Below are positions 35,301 to 46,081 of a stretch of 64,000 nt of DNA, in pieces. Position 1 is the stretch's first letter. Each line of letters begins with the position of its first letter. The notes under the pieces were generated by a model, which was not told the origin of the DNA, did not search any database, and was given only the letters and a program-made list of their open reading frames with translations. Source of the stretch: Cucumis sativus (Eukaryota > Streptophyta > Magnoliopsida > Cucurbitales > Cucurbitaceae); the NCBI RefSeq assembly GCF_000004075.3, contig NC_026655.2:62001-126000 (forward strand), read 5' to 3'. The position numbers were made by a program, and so were the translations under genes.

Positions 35301-38300
35301 AACACACATCATTTTTTCATGCTTCCTGCAAAAGTTTCTATCCATGAGAAATAGAAGCATACTTTTAGTGAATATTAAATATTTAAATGCAATATAATTG
35401 TTAAATGTATTTTTTTAAACGGAGACAGGCCTCTTGAATTATAATTGATAAAGAGTCTTAAGCTCAAAGTACAAGAGTATTATATTAAGAGTAAGAGAAA
35501 AGAGAAAATCCAGTCAGCAGCTACAACAAAAGCTAAAAAAATTCCAAATAGAAGAGATCAAGCTAAACAAAACCATATCCAAAGAAATCTAAATACAAAG
35601 CATAATGCGAATTCCTCTCATAAAGAACTAATTTGAAACTAAAAACTTGCAAGAAGATGCAACCGGCTGCCTCAAAATGCCTAGCCAAATTAATCCAGAA
35701 TCCAGAGTCTAAAGGAAGCTCGAAAAAGTCTTCCACTATTCAGCATCAGCTTGAAGGATTTAATTGCCACCCATATGAAGTGAAATCCAAGAAAGACTGA
35801 AGTTGGTCTAACATTGAGGAGAAATACATTAATTTGTTGAAGAATCAAATTAAAATAACTCCACAATCAGCAACTATTGATTTTAAATGATCTGGTATTT
35901 TGCAAGACTGGGGACAAGAACGAGTAGCAGAAGGAAAATTTGCAGATCTTGGCTCTTCCTCGCATTGAAACAGGGCATTGAGATCTGTTTCTAGAAGCTC
36001 AAGATGTTTCCGACTTTCAAGTTTGGTTGACTTATCTAAATGCTTCAATTCCTCACTACTAACGCTGAAGGGGAAGTCGAAAAAAGGCTCACCCATTATT
36101 GTTGGATTGATTGAAAGGGGTTTTGCTTGGAGGGCCCTTTAGAAATTTTACCTTAGAGTTAGACAAAGAGAACTTATGGTACTTAAGCTGGGTAGAGTGA
36201 AGATGATGAGAAAATGACTTAGAAGAACGGGTTGGGACTTGAATTTGGGTGCAACTAACTTCCAATAAATCAGGATTAGCCTCTACAAACAGTTTGGAGC
36301 TATTGGAATAAGCTGATGAAAGAGAAATGGGCACTATTTTCCTAAATGGGTACTTGGTCATCTAAAACTTGGGCTTTTAAGGAACGTTTTGCCATAATCT
36401 TCTTTGATTTTTTCTTTTGGATAAAATACTTCGGAAATGTCTTGAGGTAACGTGGGAAGATCTTAGCAAAAATCTTTCATTTCAAATTTCCTCTAAAGCC
36501 TTACTTTGATGAGGAAAAAAGAGAAGAGATGGGAACTGAAGATGAAGCATTGAAAGGAGGATTAATAACTCTCTGTCATAGGCCTAAGACCATGGATTCG
36601 AGCCAAACAAAAAGGTTTCTTCTTCGTTCCCAAATCTCTATTATATACCTTGTGATAATAACTCCCTCCCCATATTAGGCTGCACCAAATATAGGATGGA
36701 TTATTACCCATCTCCCTACACAAGGGATAGTATTTGGCTTTTAACACTTTTGCCACCAAAGATTGAGACTCCATAAGAATCAACATTTGCTTTTTACCCT
36801 TGCCACTTTATATTTAGGCCCTTTACTTTCTAAACTGACACTCGAGTGTTTCTGGTTTCTGTTAGCATAGACTTGATCTTGGTAGAGAGAGAAGAGATCA
36901 TTAAAAAATCTCTAGACAGTTGCAATATCCCAAAGCTTCTATATTTCCACTTGTTCAATGGAACTTTTTGAACAAAAACCTCTCGTCCTACAAATGTTTG
37001 TCTCGAATTCTTTTGAAGATTGAGTTTCTTCATCCCGTAATTCTTTAACAGAAACACCTCAATGTCATTTTTAGAACTCAAGGACACAATTGACAACTTA
37101 TAATTGGAATGATCGAAGGAACTCTACTCCCTCCACTTGCCAAGGGATTAGCCGATTGGGGTTCTTTGCAAAAAAACGACCAATCGGTCAATTAGAGTAA
37201 CACAAAGAAGTCAAGAAAACCAACTGACCGACCAAACTAGACAAAAAATCATGTAAGAAAATAATAAATTAAATTTAGAAGTAGTGCAACTAAATCGGTA
37301 TTAATGATAAAGTGACATTACTCTATACTTTTAGTGAATATAATGATCATATTATTGAATCAGGTTGAAGATACGAATATATAAGAAGTCAAGAAAACCA
37401 ACCAACCGATCGAAAGACAAAAAATATGTAAAAAGAAATAAATTAAATTTAGAAGTTGTGTAGTTATAAAGTGGTTTCGGAGAAAACTGTCTCTATACTT
37501 TCGGAGAATAGAATATATATATATATATAGGCAAACTAAGAAACCCTAATCTGGTGAAGAAAAAAATTACAATAAATGACGAGTATACATAATTATAATA
37601 TAAACACACCCCTCAAACAGGAGTAAATATGTCAATCATGTCTAGCCTCTTGCACATATAGCTTATATTCTTCCTCCATTTACTACTTTGGTAAGAATAA
37701 CTTCCAATTGTTCTACAATCTTTAGATATCCCGCAAATATCAACCCTTGTATTTTCTTGCGAATAAAATGCAACCCACTTTTTCGCCCTCTTGAGATGCA
37801 TCTTCTTCAAGCTTTTCAAAGTGTTTACTTCTTTCATGGTTATGGTTTTGTGGTGCACTTTTGTTTCCTTTCCCAGTATTTCATCTGTATTGAATTTTTT
37901 CAGTTGCTGTTTTGGTTGTTTTTCTGCCTTGTTTGGAGTTTATTAAGCTCTTGGGCCTCGTTTTGTATGTCCGTGTATTTGGATTTTGAATTTTGTCCTC
38001 TAGAGATACTAGCTCTTTGTATAATTTTCTTGTACTTTGAGCATTAGTCTCATTTAATGAAGAGGCTTGTTTCCATTTCAAAAAAAAAAAAGAAAAGAAA
38101 CACCCAGGACAAATTGAAAATTTAAACAGATTTTCCCAACAGGTGGTTGAATATTCACAAAGGAAAAATAGGTGCTGAGAATCTTCTTCATGCTGTAAAA
38201 AAAGTGGGAAATGGTGTGGAGAGAGCTATTGGGCAATTTATGTTGCAAAGCTGAGGAGACAATCAACTGGCCTACCAACAAGATCCAAACGAAGATATTC

Positions 38301-41300
38301 AACCTTCTTCTTGGGCATTAGACTTCCAGAGAGCCTTAAAAATCAAATTATCCAAAAGGGAGGAAGGAGATAAGTGATGCGTGAAAGACTTTATAACTTG
38401 CCACTGCCAACTAAAGACCACATCCAACTATCTGGACCTTCAGAAATACTTTTATCTGCAATTTTTCCAAGCAACATTTGGAAATCTAAAATCTCTTCAT
38501 CCTTTAGCAAACAGCGGAAAATTAAAGAGCAAGGGCCCAAATCAAAGTCCCAATGATCTGCAACCGAACTGTTGGGAAAAGCAATTTTAAAATGTCATGC
38601 AAAGAATTTTAAGAGGAGCCTCACTCTCCCAAGGCGCAAGCCAGAGGACTATCCTTCGTCCGTTTTCCAATCTAAATGAGGCCAAAACTTTTACTTTGAA
38701 CCAAGATCTGCAGATACGAATCCAAGGACTTCTCAGACATTTACCTTCTTTTCCAGCAGTGTGCCAATTAAAAGAAGTGTTGCCATGAATGCTCTTGACT
38801 ACCTTGCACCACAAGGAGTCTTCTTCTTCAATGAATCTCCATCGCCATTTAGCCAAAAGAGCCAAAAAAATTTATTTGAATCCTCCTAGGCCGAGACCGC
38901 CATCCAAAGGAAATCTGTTGACTGCTTCCCATTTAACAAGGTGTTTTAATTTGCTGCCCTTATGCCCCTCAAGAAGTTCCTTAGAAGTCGTTCCGAATTT
39001 GATATGACTGCTTCTGGCATTAGAAATGGTTTTCCTTAGAAGACGTTCCAATGGTTTATATTCCGTCCTTTGTTTGCTTTCTTTTTTTCCTTCTTTCTTT
39101 GTTCAGTTTGTCGGAGACAAAATATTAACTAAAAATGACCAATCGGCAGTGGGGATGTTCAGTTGGCACCACCAACCTCTTAAAAATTGTTAGGAACTGA
39201 CCGACCAAAACTGACATATTGGTGGTGGGTGGGTGCCAATTCTAGCCTAAAACTAGACTGATGAAAACCCCTATATAACAAATTTTCTTCAAATAAGGTC
39301 GTAAAACATCTCATTGTCCTCCAACAACATTTTTTTTTATAAGAATTCTCCTATAACAACACCATGAGGGAATTTTTCCTTGGTAGTTGGTTATCTATTT
39401 GTCCTTCCAAAACAAAGTTGATCCCAAATTTCAAATATTTCCAACATGGAAATAAAAACCGAAAAAATGCCTTGAAACTTCAACCCTATCTTTAAATCTT
39501 TGTCACTAGAAGTTCAATTACTTTTACTCTTCCTGGATCATGATGCCACTGAAGGCCACTAATTACTCTCAAACAAAAATCTCATGTCAATATAGAGATT
39601 ATCAATTGCTATCATCACAAAGTAAGATGGTGTACTCTACAGATTGTAGGTGGAAAAAAGTTTCGTCGCCCTAACTCGAGAGCCCTCTCTCCAAAAAACC
39701 ACTCTGAAGTCTGGACACCATGATTAAGCAATTTGCTTAAACATCCCCAGAGAGAAAAAGCATTTTTTTCAAGTGTCAACCTAGTTGAAATGTTCGGGTG
39801 CATCTCCTAATTTTGTGTCTCTTTGTTTATTCTAATTGTATATATCTCTTGTACCTTGAGACACCCATCTCCTTTTCAAAAAAAAAAAAGGAGAAAGAGA
39901 GTTTACTTGGTTCAAGTTTCTAGAAACTAAGATTCTACCTCTGAATTTCCCATAAAAAAGGAAACCTTGAGCTGAAATATAGCTTTTAATCCAGTTCAAC
40001 CATCTCGAATCAGATCCCTTTCCTTTAAAAGTCTACTGCTATTTTTTAAGTTTGTGCATTTCCTTTACAGCTTCTGATGTAATATCTTTTGAGATTGTTT
40101 GATTCCATGACATCGTAGAGATTTCTAAAAGAAATGCAGCAACTTGGTGTTCTTCAAATGTAGAATTCAAAGATTACTCCATTTAAGACATCTGCCTCAA
40201 TTGGACCGCCTTCATCGAATAGTTTGTAGTTTGGATGGGTTTCATATGTATTTCTGCCGTTTTGTTTTTTCCTTCCAGCCTTGCTTTAGTCTACCATAGG
40301 TAGCTTTCGTAGTTATTTTGGTGGTTGCTTTGGTCTTTTCATGATCTTAGTATTGTTCTTGTATCTTGGTCTTTTCTTTGTATTTTGGATATGATGAGTG
40401 TGCTATAGGGGTGTCAACCTAGTTGAGATGTCCGGGTGCACCTACTTATCCTTTAGCTCTTTCCCTCCCTCTTTTCTTGGCTTCCCTATTATTCTCATTG
40501 TATAGCTCTATTGTACATTGAGTTTATTAATAATAAAGAAGCTTGTCTCCTTTTCAAAAAAAAAAGATATATTCCAAAAGAACCCAACGACCTAGAGGCA
40601 GAGTTGAGGCTTCCCCAACAGATAGATCAAGGAGGGCCTTCCAATCATTGATAAACAATAATCATCAAAAGGCTGTAATTAACTATCATTTATCATGGTT
40701 TGACATATAACTAAACTAGTTTGTAAATGGGATTATTTATTCATACAAGAAAGTAATGTATAAAGAAAAACACTTAATCAACATGTTACAATACTTTGAA
40801 AAATGACTTGATAACCTCCACAACACTTTAAATAGAAAGGTAACGCCGTTTACCTAAACACCCCAATAAGAGTAACCAAAATCCATAGGTATGTTAGGTA
40901 ATTAGTCCAGCGAAATAAAACTCACTGCAACTCAGAATAGAACGAAGTGACATAAACAGACACAGTATCTATTCTTAGCCCCTACTTCCATCATGCACTA
41001 TAGACCGAAGCTGAAAGAACAGTTCAAAATTGCACCTCATTAGAAAAAGACATCTGCTAAATTCAAGTGCTTCCAGTAGTTCAGAACACGTCATTTCACC
41101 AACCTCATCACCCTCCAAACAGGCGATATCTCGTGCTTTCTCTGCAGCTTCTTTTATTTGGAGCCATTCCGTGCTGGAATTATGAATAACTCTAGCCTGC
41201 AGTTCCCAAAAGGATAGGTGATTGGATAAAGATATCTGACAGGAAAATGCAGAACAAAGTTTTTTCTTAATAAAAGAAAAAAAATAGTTATAGAGACAGT

Positions 41301-44300
41301 TTAAGGAGAGGGCCTCTAATCAAGAACTATAAAACCCAATGCATAGTTACAAAATACCTTTGGCACCGAAGCCCACAGAGCACACTTAACAAGACCTAAA
41401 CCCCCCCCCCCCCCCCCCCCCAAAGACTTCAGAGAGTAGCACACACCCCAATTTGCCAGAAAAACCATCCGCCCTCATGAAAAGGACGATGGAAAAACAA
41501 CTGCCAGATCATCTCTATGTAACCATTATTTCTAGCTAAACTCTGCGAGGAAGTAACTCCAAAAGCACGGGATAAATCCCAGAATAAGATAGTAATACCA
41601 AAACATAGAAAAATCACGGACAACGAAGAGAACCTGTGGAGTTTGAACCCCAAGCCACTTGGCAAATTCATAGCCAAGGCGTTCAGATTGTGTGGCCATT
41701 CTTGAAGAGGATATCTTTATCACAGCAGCTGCTTCCTTTGGAAGATTATCATCATATCCAAGCTGATTGAAGAGTGCAAAGAAAACGACTCCACCAGAAT
41801 TTACAGTGACCTATATGCAGATAATTTTGTAGGTATTATATTGATATATAAGAAATAACTATTCTATTCATAAACAAAAGCTCCTATGACAGGATAGACA
41901 TTTTGAATATACTTGATATGCAGAGAAGACAGTAAGGAAGAAAGAGAAGTTGATATCATAATCATTGTCACAAACATCAAGAAAGGAATGTTATATCTAT
42001 CTAATTTAAATAGCCTAGTAACTGATAATGTAGGCTGGTAAAGAGCAGTGCAGCAAAACCTAGATTACAGAAATACATAAATTGTTGATTCTCACTTCGT
42101 ACATTGCCTAAAGAAAAAAAGAAAGAAAAGCATAGAGTTTGTACGGAAAGCTATTTCATAGCAGTTTTTAACAATTCTAATAAATTAATCAGTAAAAGTC
42201 AACACCAACATCTGCAGCAAAATCACTGCTTATAAATTCATGACTTTGGCAAGAAAAATAAAATCATTTATTCTAGAAAACAAGACATCCTAACTCTTGA
42301 AAGAGTAAGCAGACAATACTTTTACAACAATAAAGTCTAAGATAATCCCATGGAAAACCGTTGCTAACCAAACATAGAAAACTTGAAATATCACATGATA
42401 GCATAAACGCAAAAGATCCCAGGGATTTTTGTATGGATGTTTTTTAGGGGCCCAAATAACCAAAAAAAACCCTCAAAAAGCTAAGGTTTTTTTATATAAA
42501 AAAACCTTTTTCTTGTATCATCACATGGTCAAATTACCGTAAGAACCCTACAAAGCATGCTGGATGCCCCCGACACTAAACACTCGCTCTCGCTACTAAC
42601 TTCAACTTTCATTTCTGATTCTTTTTCTCTCTTCTTCTAGTTGAGTCATCATCGCATGGCTTTCTTCTTTCTCCTTCTTGCTTCTTGTTCATCTTCATAT
42701 GCTTAAAGTAATCTCCAATGAAGAGTCTGTTAGGCCCCCAATCATGAATATGATAGACCACCAATATTATATCAGTACAGGAGGAGAGGAAATAAGAAAT
42801 AACACGTGAGGGTGAGACACGTGTGAGTGACGGGATGGGTAGCAATATAAATAAGTTTGTTAAAGGGTAGGGGAGTTAGTTTTTGAGTTTTTGGTATTCA
42901 GTATCTTTTTGTTATTCCTTGAGAGAGAGGGAAACAGGAATTTGTTTTTCTATTAATTCAATTAATAATATCGAAATACTATCTTTCACCTACGGGTTCC
43001 ATCAAACTGGTATCAGAGCGATCGATTCGGGGCAAGAAAAGTAGAGATGGTGCAAACAAGATTTTGTGGAGGGGCTACCTTGGTCCGACAACTTCAGTGA
43101 CATTTTGGTCATGGTGGATCATCTTAGATCAAGACAAGAAAATAGTGGTCACATTTATTAAGGAAGTGGTGCAGCACCACGGGTTTCCGAATTCTATTGT
43201 ATCAAATCAAGACAATTTTTTATCAGCCATTTTTGGACTGAACTGCTTTGCTTGCTAGGAACAAAATTCAAGCGAAGTGTACCCCTTACCATTCCCCAAC
43301 AAATGGGAAGATCAAGATCGTGAATAAGTGTTTGAAAACTTGCCTGCATTGTTTTTGTAAGGAAAAACTAAAGGTTTCGTCGAAGGTTATGGCATGAACC
43401 AAACTTTGGTACAATATGAATTTCCACGGTCAATCCAAGCTACTACTTCTAACATTATTTATAGTGGCAATGCTCCACCCATGTTGGGTTTCAACGATTA
43501 TGATATGGTAAATGGCATGCTGGAACAACAACTGATGGAACAAGATCTACTGTTGACGGCATTGAAAGAAAAAATATTGGGGGAGTAAGACTGAATGAAA
43601 AAATTTGCGAATTTGGATCGAAGGGAGCTCGAATTTATTGAAGGTGACTATGTTTTTCTTGAACTCCGACCTTATCGTTGATTGTACTTGGCTCAAAAGC
43701 GTTGTGAGAAGCTCGCACCTAAGTTTTGTGGTCCATGTGAAATCCTTCAGTGCATCGGGGTTGTCACTTAACATTTGGTCCTTCCAGCTAACGCCACCAT
43801 TCACCTAGTCTTCCATGTTTCTCAACTTAAGAAGGCTTTTGGGGACCACATACTCGTTCAATGCATTTTCCCTTGTGTTTCAAATGATTTTAAGTGGGTG
43901 TCCCCACGGTTGAAGTGTTAGCGGTCTGATGGAATGAGGTTGAAGTTGAGTGGGAGGCCATGATTGCTTGGCAAGGACAACCAGAGTGTGAAGCTAAGTT
44001 TCACCTTAAGGGCAGGGTAGCTTCACAAAGGGGAAGGGTGTATCGTTAGGCCTCAATCATTAATATTTTAGCTTTTAGGCTTGTGGTTTGGGTGGCAATA
44101 GAAGTTGGGTTTATTTTATGTTTAATATGTCTTGTTGTGGGGGCAGTGTCTGATGTGGTCATAGATTGTGAATGACAGTTACTGTGTAACTATGGTGACA
44201 AGGAAGGATCAGATGTCCTCGAATCGGCCAGTTGGCTTGTAATTTCTCTTATTACCTTATCTTATCTTAATATCACAAGTGGGACTTAGGGTCCTTACAA

Positions 44301-45746
44301 AGTCTTCTTGAAGAAATATCCCGAAGAAATTTTCCAAAGAACCACTTGATGTAGAGACTTTTTGAGGAATCCGTTGCATAGACTTATTGAAGAAATCTCT
44401 GAAAGAACAATGCACAACTTTGTTCAAAATCGACAATTTATGGGGAATAGTAACGAATATGCAATATATATGGCAAGAAAGATGGCAAAACAAGAAGCAA
44501 GGGATCAACAAGCAAGAGACAAGAAGTAGGAGTTGTCCCGATCTTCCAAATCTATGTCGATCAAGAAGCAAGTCTTGAGGACATCATATGGGTATTATTA
44601 GATTATAGTGATGTCTTGCCCACAATTTCTTCAAGAAGACTCTTGGTTCTGGCGTTTATAATTAACCCAAAAGTTTTAAGTTATCGACCATGTAGCTTTT
44701 GCTCTGATTTACCCCAAAGTTCATCTTCGTGTAGCTTTCAGTCCCCATAAACAAATTCAATGAAAAGGTACATAAAATTTAAGAAACAACTTTTTAAAAA
44801 AATCCCGCTCAAGTTTTCTTACTTAAAAAATCGAAGACAGAAAATTTGGAAATGTTGAGGAGGAGCAAGAACTGCTGGGGCGAGAATCGGGAGGTTGCAC
44901 ATCGTTTCATTGGTCATTTAGCTAATTTCACCCGATGATGACACATGCAAAAGGTAAAAAAAAAAAACTTGGATTTTCAAAAGTTGAGCAAGATTTCATT
45001 GGATCTCCCGAAATGGGTCATCCGAGGAAGATTCCCAAGATTACACACCTCAAGGGCTTTATTCATCTCATCTTCCGAATGTTCGGTGCTACTACTGTGT
45101 TCGGTGCGGTGAAGAGATAAAAGCCTATCCCACGAGAAAGAGCTTGACTCGATATCCAACACTGAAGCTTTAGCAAGTCTATCCCACAGATTTGTTTCAG
45201 TTGATTGCTCGGGAGCTGGAAGATTTATTGATTGATTGACAAGTTCCTCAGCACTGAATGGTAACCAGGTGCTCAATTACCACGCAATATTTGAATGAAA
45301 AGGATAAAGGAAATTAAGGTAGATCATTGAAAGGTAAGAAGGCAACTGAAATCATGTCCTGGGTGAAATAGTAGATAAAAGCGGTAATTGATAAATGAAC
45401 AAGAAAAAGGGAGGTAATAGCATATATAATTGGGCAAACCCGAAAGGCATATCGAATGGTGGATGAGGGCGGTTGTGGAAGGCAGAAGCGCGATGTTTGC
45501 CGCTACGTTTACGGACGAGTTCAAGCCATTGGGAAAACCTGTAAGCGGGACCTGCTGCGATGTCTCCCAACATGTGTAGTACCTGGATTTGGAGCATTAA
45601 GGAAGTTAGATGCAGGTGGAAATGCGAGAAAAAGAAAGAAGAGAAGAGAGTACCCGGGAAGTGACGGTGGGGGGGAGAGGGGCAAGGTCAGACTCGTCGG
45701 GTCCGAGATCCAAGTCGAGGTCCTTGATTTCCTGGTATTCCGGCAT
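29324..45746 (-). CDS. PHS1: PHS1-type dual-specificity phosphatase with actin-fragmin-kinase-like domain
   Basis: In Arabidopsis, PHS1 regulates cortical microtubules, and its kinase-like domain phosphorylates tubulin under osmotic stress. Exons on the minus strand: 45746-45654, 45582-45440, 45253-45049, 41810-41634, 41196-41036, 35072-34001, 33617-33471, 33377-33150, 29945-29788, 29684-29324. All join in phase, giving 914 residues (Arabidopsis about 929). The kinase-like domain begins near residue 148 ([16 protein letters not shown]) and includes [19 protein letters not shown] and NLLLADRMA. The phosphatase domain starts in exon 8 ([15 protein letters not shown]). Its catalytic signature HCFEGKSRS is at about 775-783, with Cys776. 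After it come [12 protein letters not shown]-like and [15 protein letters not shown] blocks, and a C-terminal Ser-rich tail. The start ATG gives [15 protein letters not shown]. Three introns of 3.2-6.0 kb hold transposon debris. Confidence 0.95.
30486..31560 (-). mobile_element. Small LTR-paired element (TRIM-like) in PHS1 intron 8
   Basis: Two direct repeats, 30595-30776 and 31382-31560, share ordered blocks: AGTAACCTC, AGTAATCCTCC, AGAATCAAGA, GTCATACAAGA-like, TATAGAGTTTT and AACCCCTATTCTTCT. On the minus strand each reads like a small LTR with a CTCTATAAAT TATA-type motif. The roughly 600-nt interior has no protein ORF. A purine-rich stretch (TTTTTGGAGGATAGAA, minus strand) lies just before the downstream repeat, as a polypurine tract would. 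A third partial copy is at about 30486-30535. I found no primer-binding site. Confidence 0.55.
31092..31169. repeat. Two-copy 39-nt tandem repeat
   Basis: The unit CATCATTTGCTTTAAGTTTT...AACGTTGTGGTAATCA occurs twice head to tail with one or two differences, inside the TRIM-like element. Confidence 0.9.
31609..31917. mobile_element. MITE-like element with GGGGCCGTTTGG terminus
   Basis: The left end TTTAGGGGCCGTTTGGAACG and the right end, reversed TTAAGGAGGTATTTGGGGTAA, form an imperfect terminal inverted repeat about 309 bp apart. The interior is AT-rich with repeated GCTAC(A/C)ATAAA-type motifs and no ORF. A GGGGCCGTTTGG start is typical of several plant MITE groups. It lies in PHS1 intron 8. 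Confidence 0.5.
32760..33110 (+). mobile_element. LINE-type 3' end with poly(A), copy a
   Basis: Carries the family core GTGTCAACCTAGTTGAGATG at 32971-32990, then a C/T-rich segment, TACATTGAGC, ATTAATAATAATGAGACTTGTC and a 10-nt A tail at 33101-33110. The tail ends 40 nt from the splice donor of PHS1 exon 8, on the opposite strand to the gene. It shares its 3' end with the copies near 35123, 35410, 38091, 39889 and 40565. Confidence 0.7.
35123..35345 (-). mobile_element. LINE-type 3' end with poly(A), copy b (inverted)
   Basis: The reverse complement carries the same core (35236-35255), the segment GAGCATTAGTCTCAT and an A tail (T run at 35123-35130). It lies only about 50 nt upstream of PHS1 exon 6 in gene orientation. 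Confidence 0.7.
35410..35470 (-). mobile_element. LINE-type 3' tail, short copy f (inverted)
   Basis: T run at 35410-35416, followed by the complement of the family's last block (GAGGCCTGTCTCC before the A tail, TACTTTGAGCTTAAGACTC further upstream). Only the distal 3' part is recognisable. Confidence 0.5.
36560..36790 (-). mobile_element. LINE ORF2 C-terminal fragment
   Basis: The minus-strand frame reads [14 protein letters not shown], then [14 protein letters not shown], a pattern found just ahead of the zinc-binding region in plant non-LTR retrotransposon ORF2. It is flanked by stops and frame breaks, inside PHS1 intron 5. Confidence 0.65.
37800..38091 (+). mobile_element. LINE-type 3' end with poly(A), copy c
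   Basis: Ends CTTGTACTTTGAGCATTAGT, CTCATTTAATGAAGAGGCTTG and a 12-nt A tail at 38080-38091. It abuts the inverted LINE fragment at 38100-38870, as if inserted into it. Confidence 0.6.
38100..38870 (-). mobile_element. LINE ORF2 fragment with reverse-transcriptase zinc-binding region
   Basis: The minus-strand frames read [22 protein letters not shown], then [12 protein letters not shown] and [13 protein letters not shown]. After frame breaks they continue toward [32 protein letters not shown] and CWENLF, the zf-RVT-like end of plant LINE ORF2. Several stops and shifts make it dead. It lies in PHS1 intron 5, on the same strand as the gene. Confidence 0.75.
39765..39889 (+). mobile_element. 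LINE-type 3' end with poly(A), copy d
   Basis: Core at 39772-39791 with one change (GTTGAAATG), then TGTTCGGGTGCATCTCC, GTACCTTGAG and a 12-nt A tail at 39878-39889. Strongly truncated at its 5' side. Confidence 0.65.
40190..40565 (+). mobile_element. LINE-type 3' end with poly(A), copy e
   Basis: Core at 40411-40430, then TCCGGGTGCACCTACTTATCC, TGTACATTGAG, TAATAATAAAGAAGCTTGTCTCC and a 10-nt A tail at 40556-40565. It is the copy most like copy a across its length. Confidence 0.7.
41401..41421. repeat. Poly-C tract in PHS1 intron 4
   Basis: 21 consecutive C residues, between exons 4 and 5. It is the third such tract in this window. Confidence 0.9.
42728..44280 (+). mobile_element. Collapsed Ty3/gypsy LTR retrotransposon in PHS1 intron 3
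   Basis: The 5' LTR runs from TGTTAGGCCC (42728) to about 43004 and ends ...TTCCATCA. A primer-binding site complementary to initiator tRNA-Met (TGGTATCAGAGC) is at 43008-43019. Most of gag-pol is deleted. From 43060 to about 43900 a broken integrase C-terminal region remains, with pieces such as [28 protein letters not shown] and [15 protein letters not shown], interrupted by stops and frameshifts. A purine tract (AAAGGGGAAGGG) precedes 44044, where a sequence like the LTR start (GTTAGGCCTCAATCAT) resumes. The right end is not sharply defined. It is inserted antisense to PHS1. Confidence 0.8.
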
Positions 45747-46081
45747 AACATAAACAGAGAAGAGAGGAAAAGAATGAATGGAGTTGAGAGAATGAAGAAA
45801 AGGGGCACCTGATGTTGAAGGTGATGGTGTTTTTCCATATCAGGTATCAGGTATCGGGTATCGGGTATGTGGTATCAGCCCTCGCTTTCCATATCAGCCC
45901 TCGCTTTCTCTTCTTTTGGAAAAAGGGAACGGAATTAGCAAAAGCAATTTTAATTATTTTAAAATTTTAATTATTTTCTTTAAAAAAAGAAAAAAAGGCG
46001 CGGCAGATCAGGCGGTACCTTTTCGCTTTCTGGGGTGGTTGTTGATTATTAGCAACGGCACGCTGGACGGCTGGAGGAGGT
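45747..46081. other. PHS1 leader and promoter side with short tandem repeats
   Basis: A run of imperfect GTATC(A/G)GG units lies at about 45842-45875. Next to it, the block TATCAGCCCTCGCTTTC occurs twice in tandem. These sit just upstream of the PHS1 start, within the likely leader or promoter. Confidence 0.6.

Noticed and set aside
36580-36605. A tRNA-like GGATTCGAGCC segment
   Set aside because: No matching acceptor and anticodon arms could be drawn around it. It lies in LINE-derived sequence.
37613-37858. An 81-codon minus-strand ORF
   Set aside because: It overlaps the LINE tail copy c region and shows no recognisable domain.
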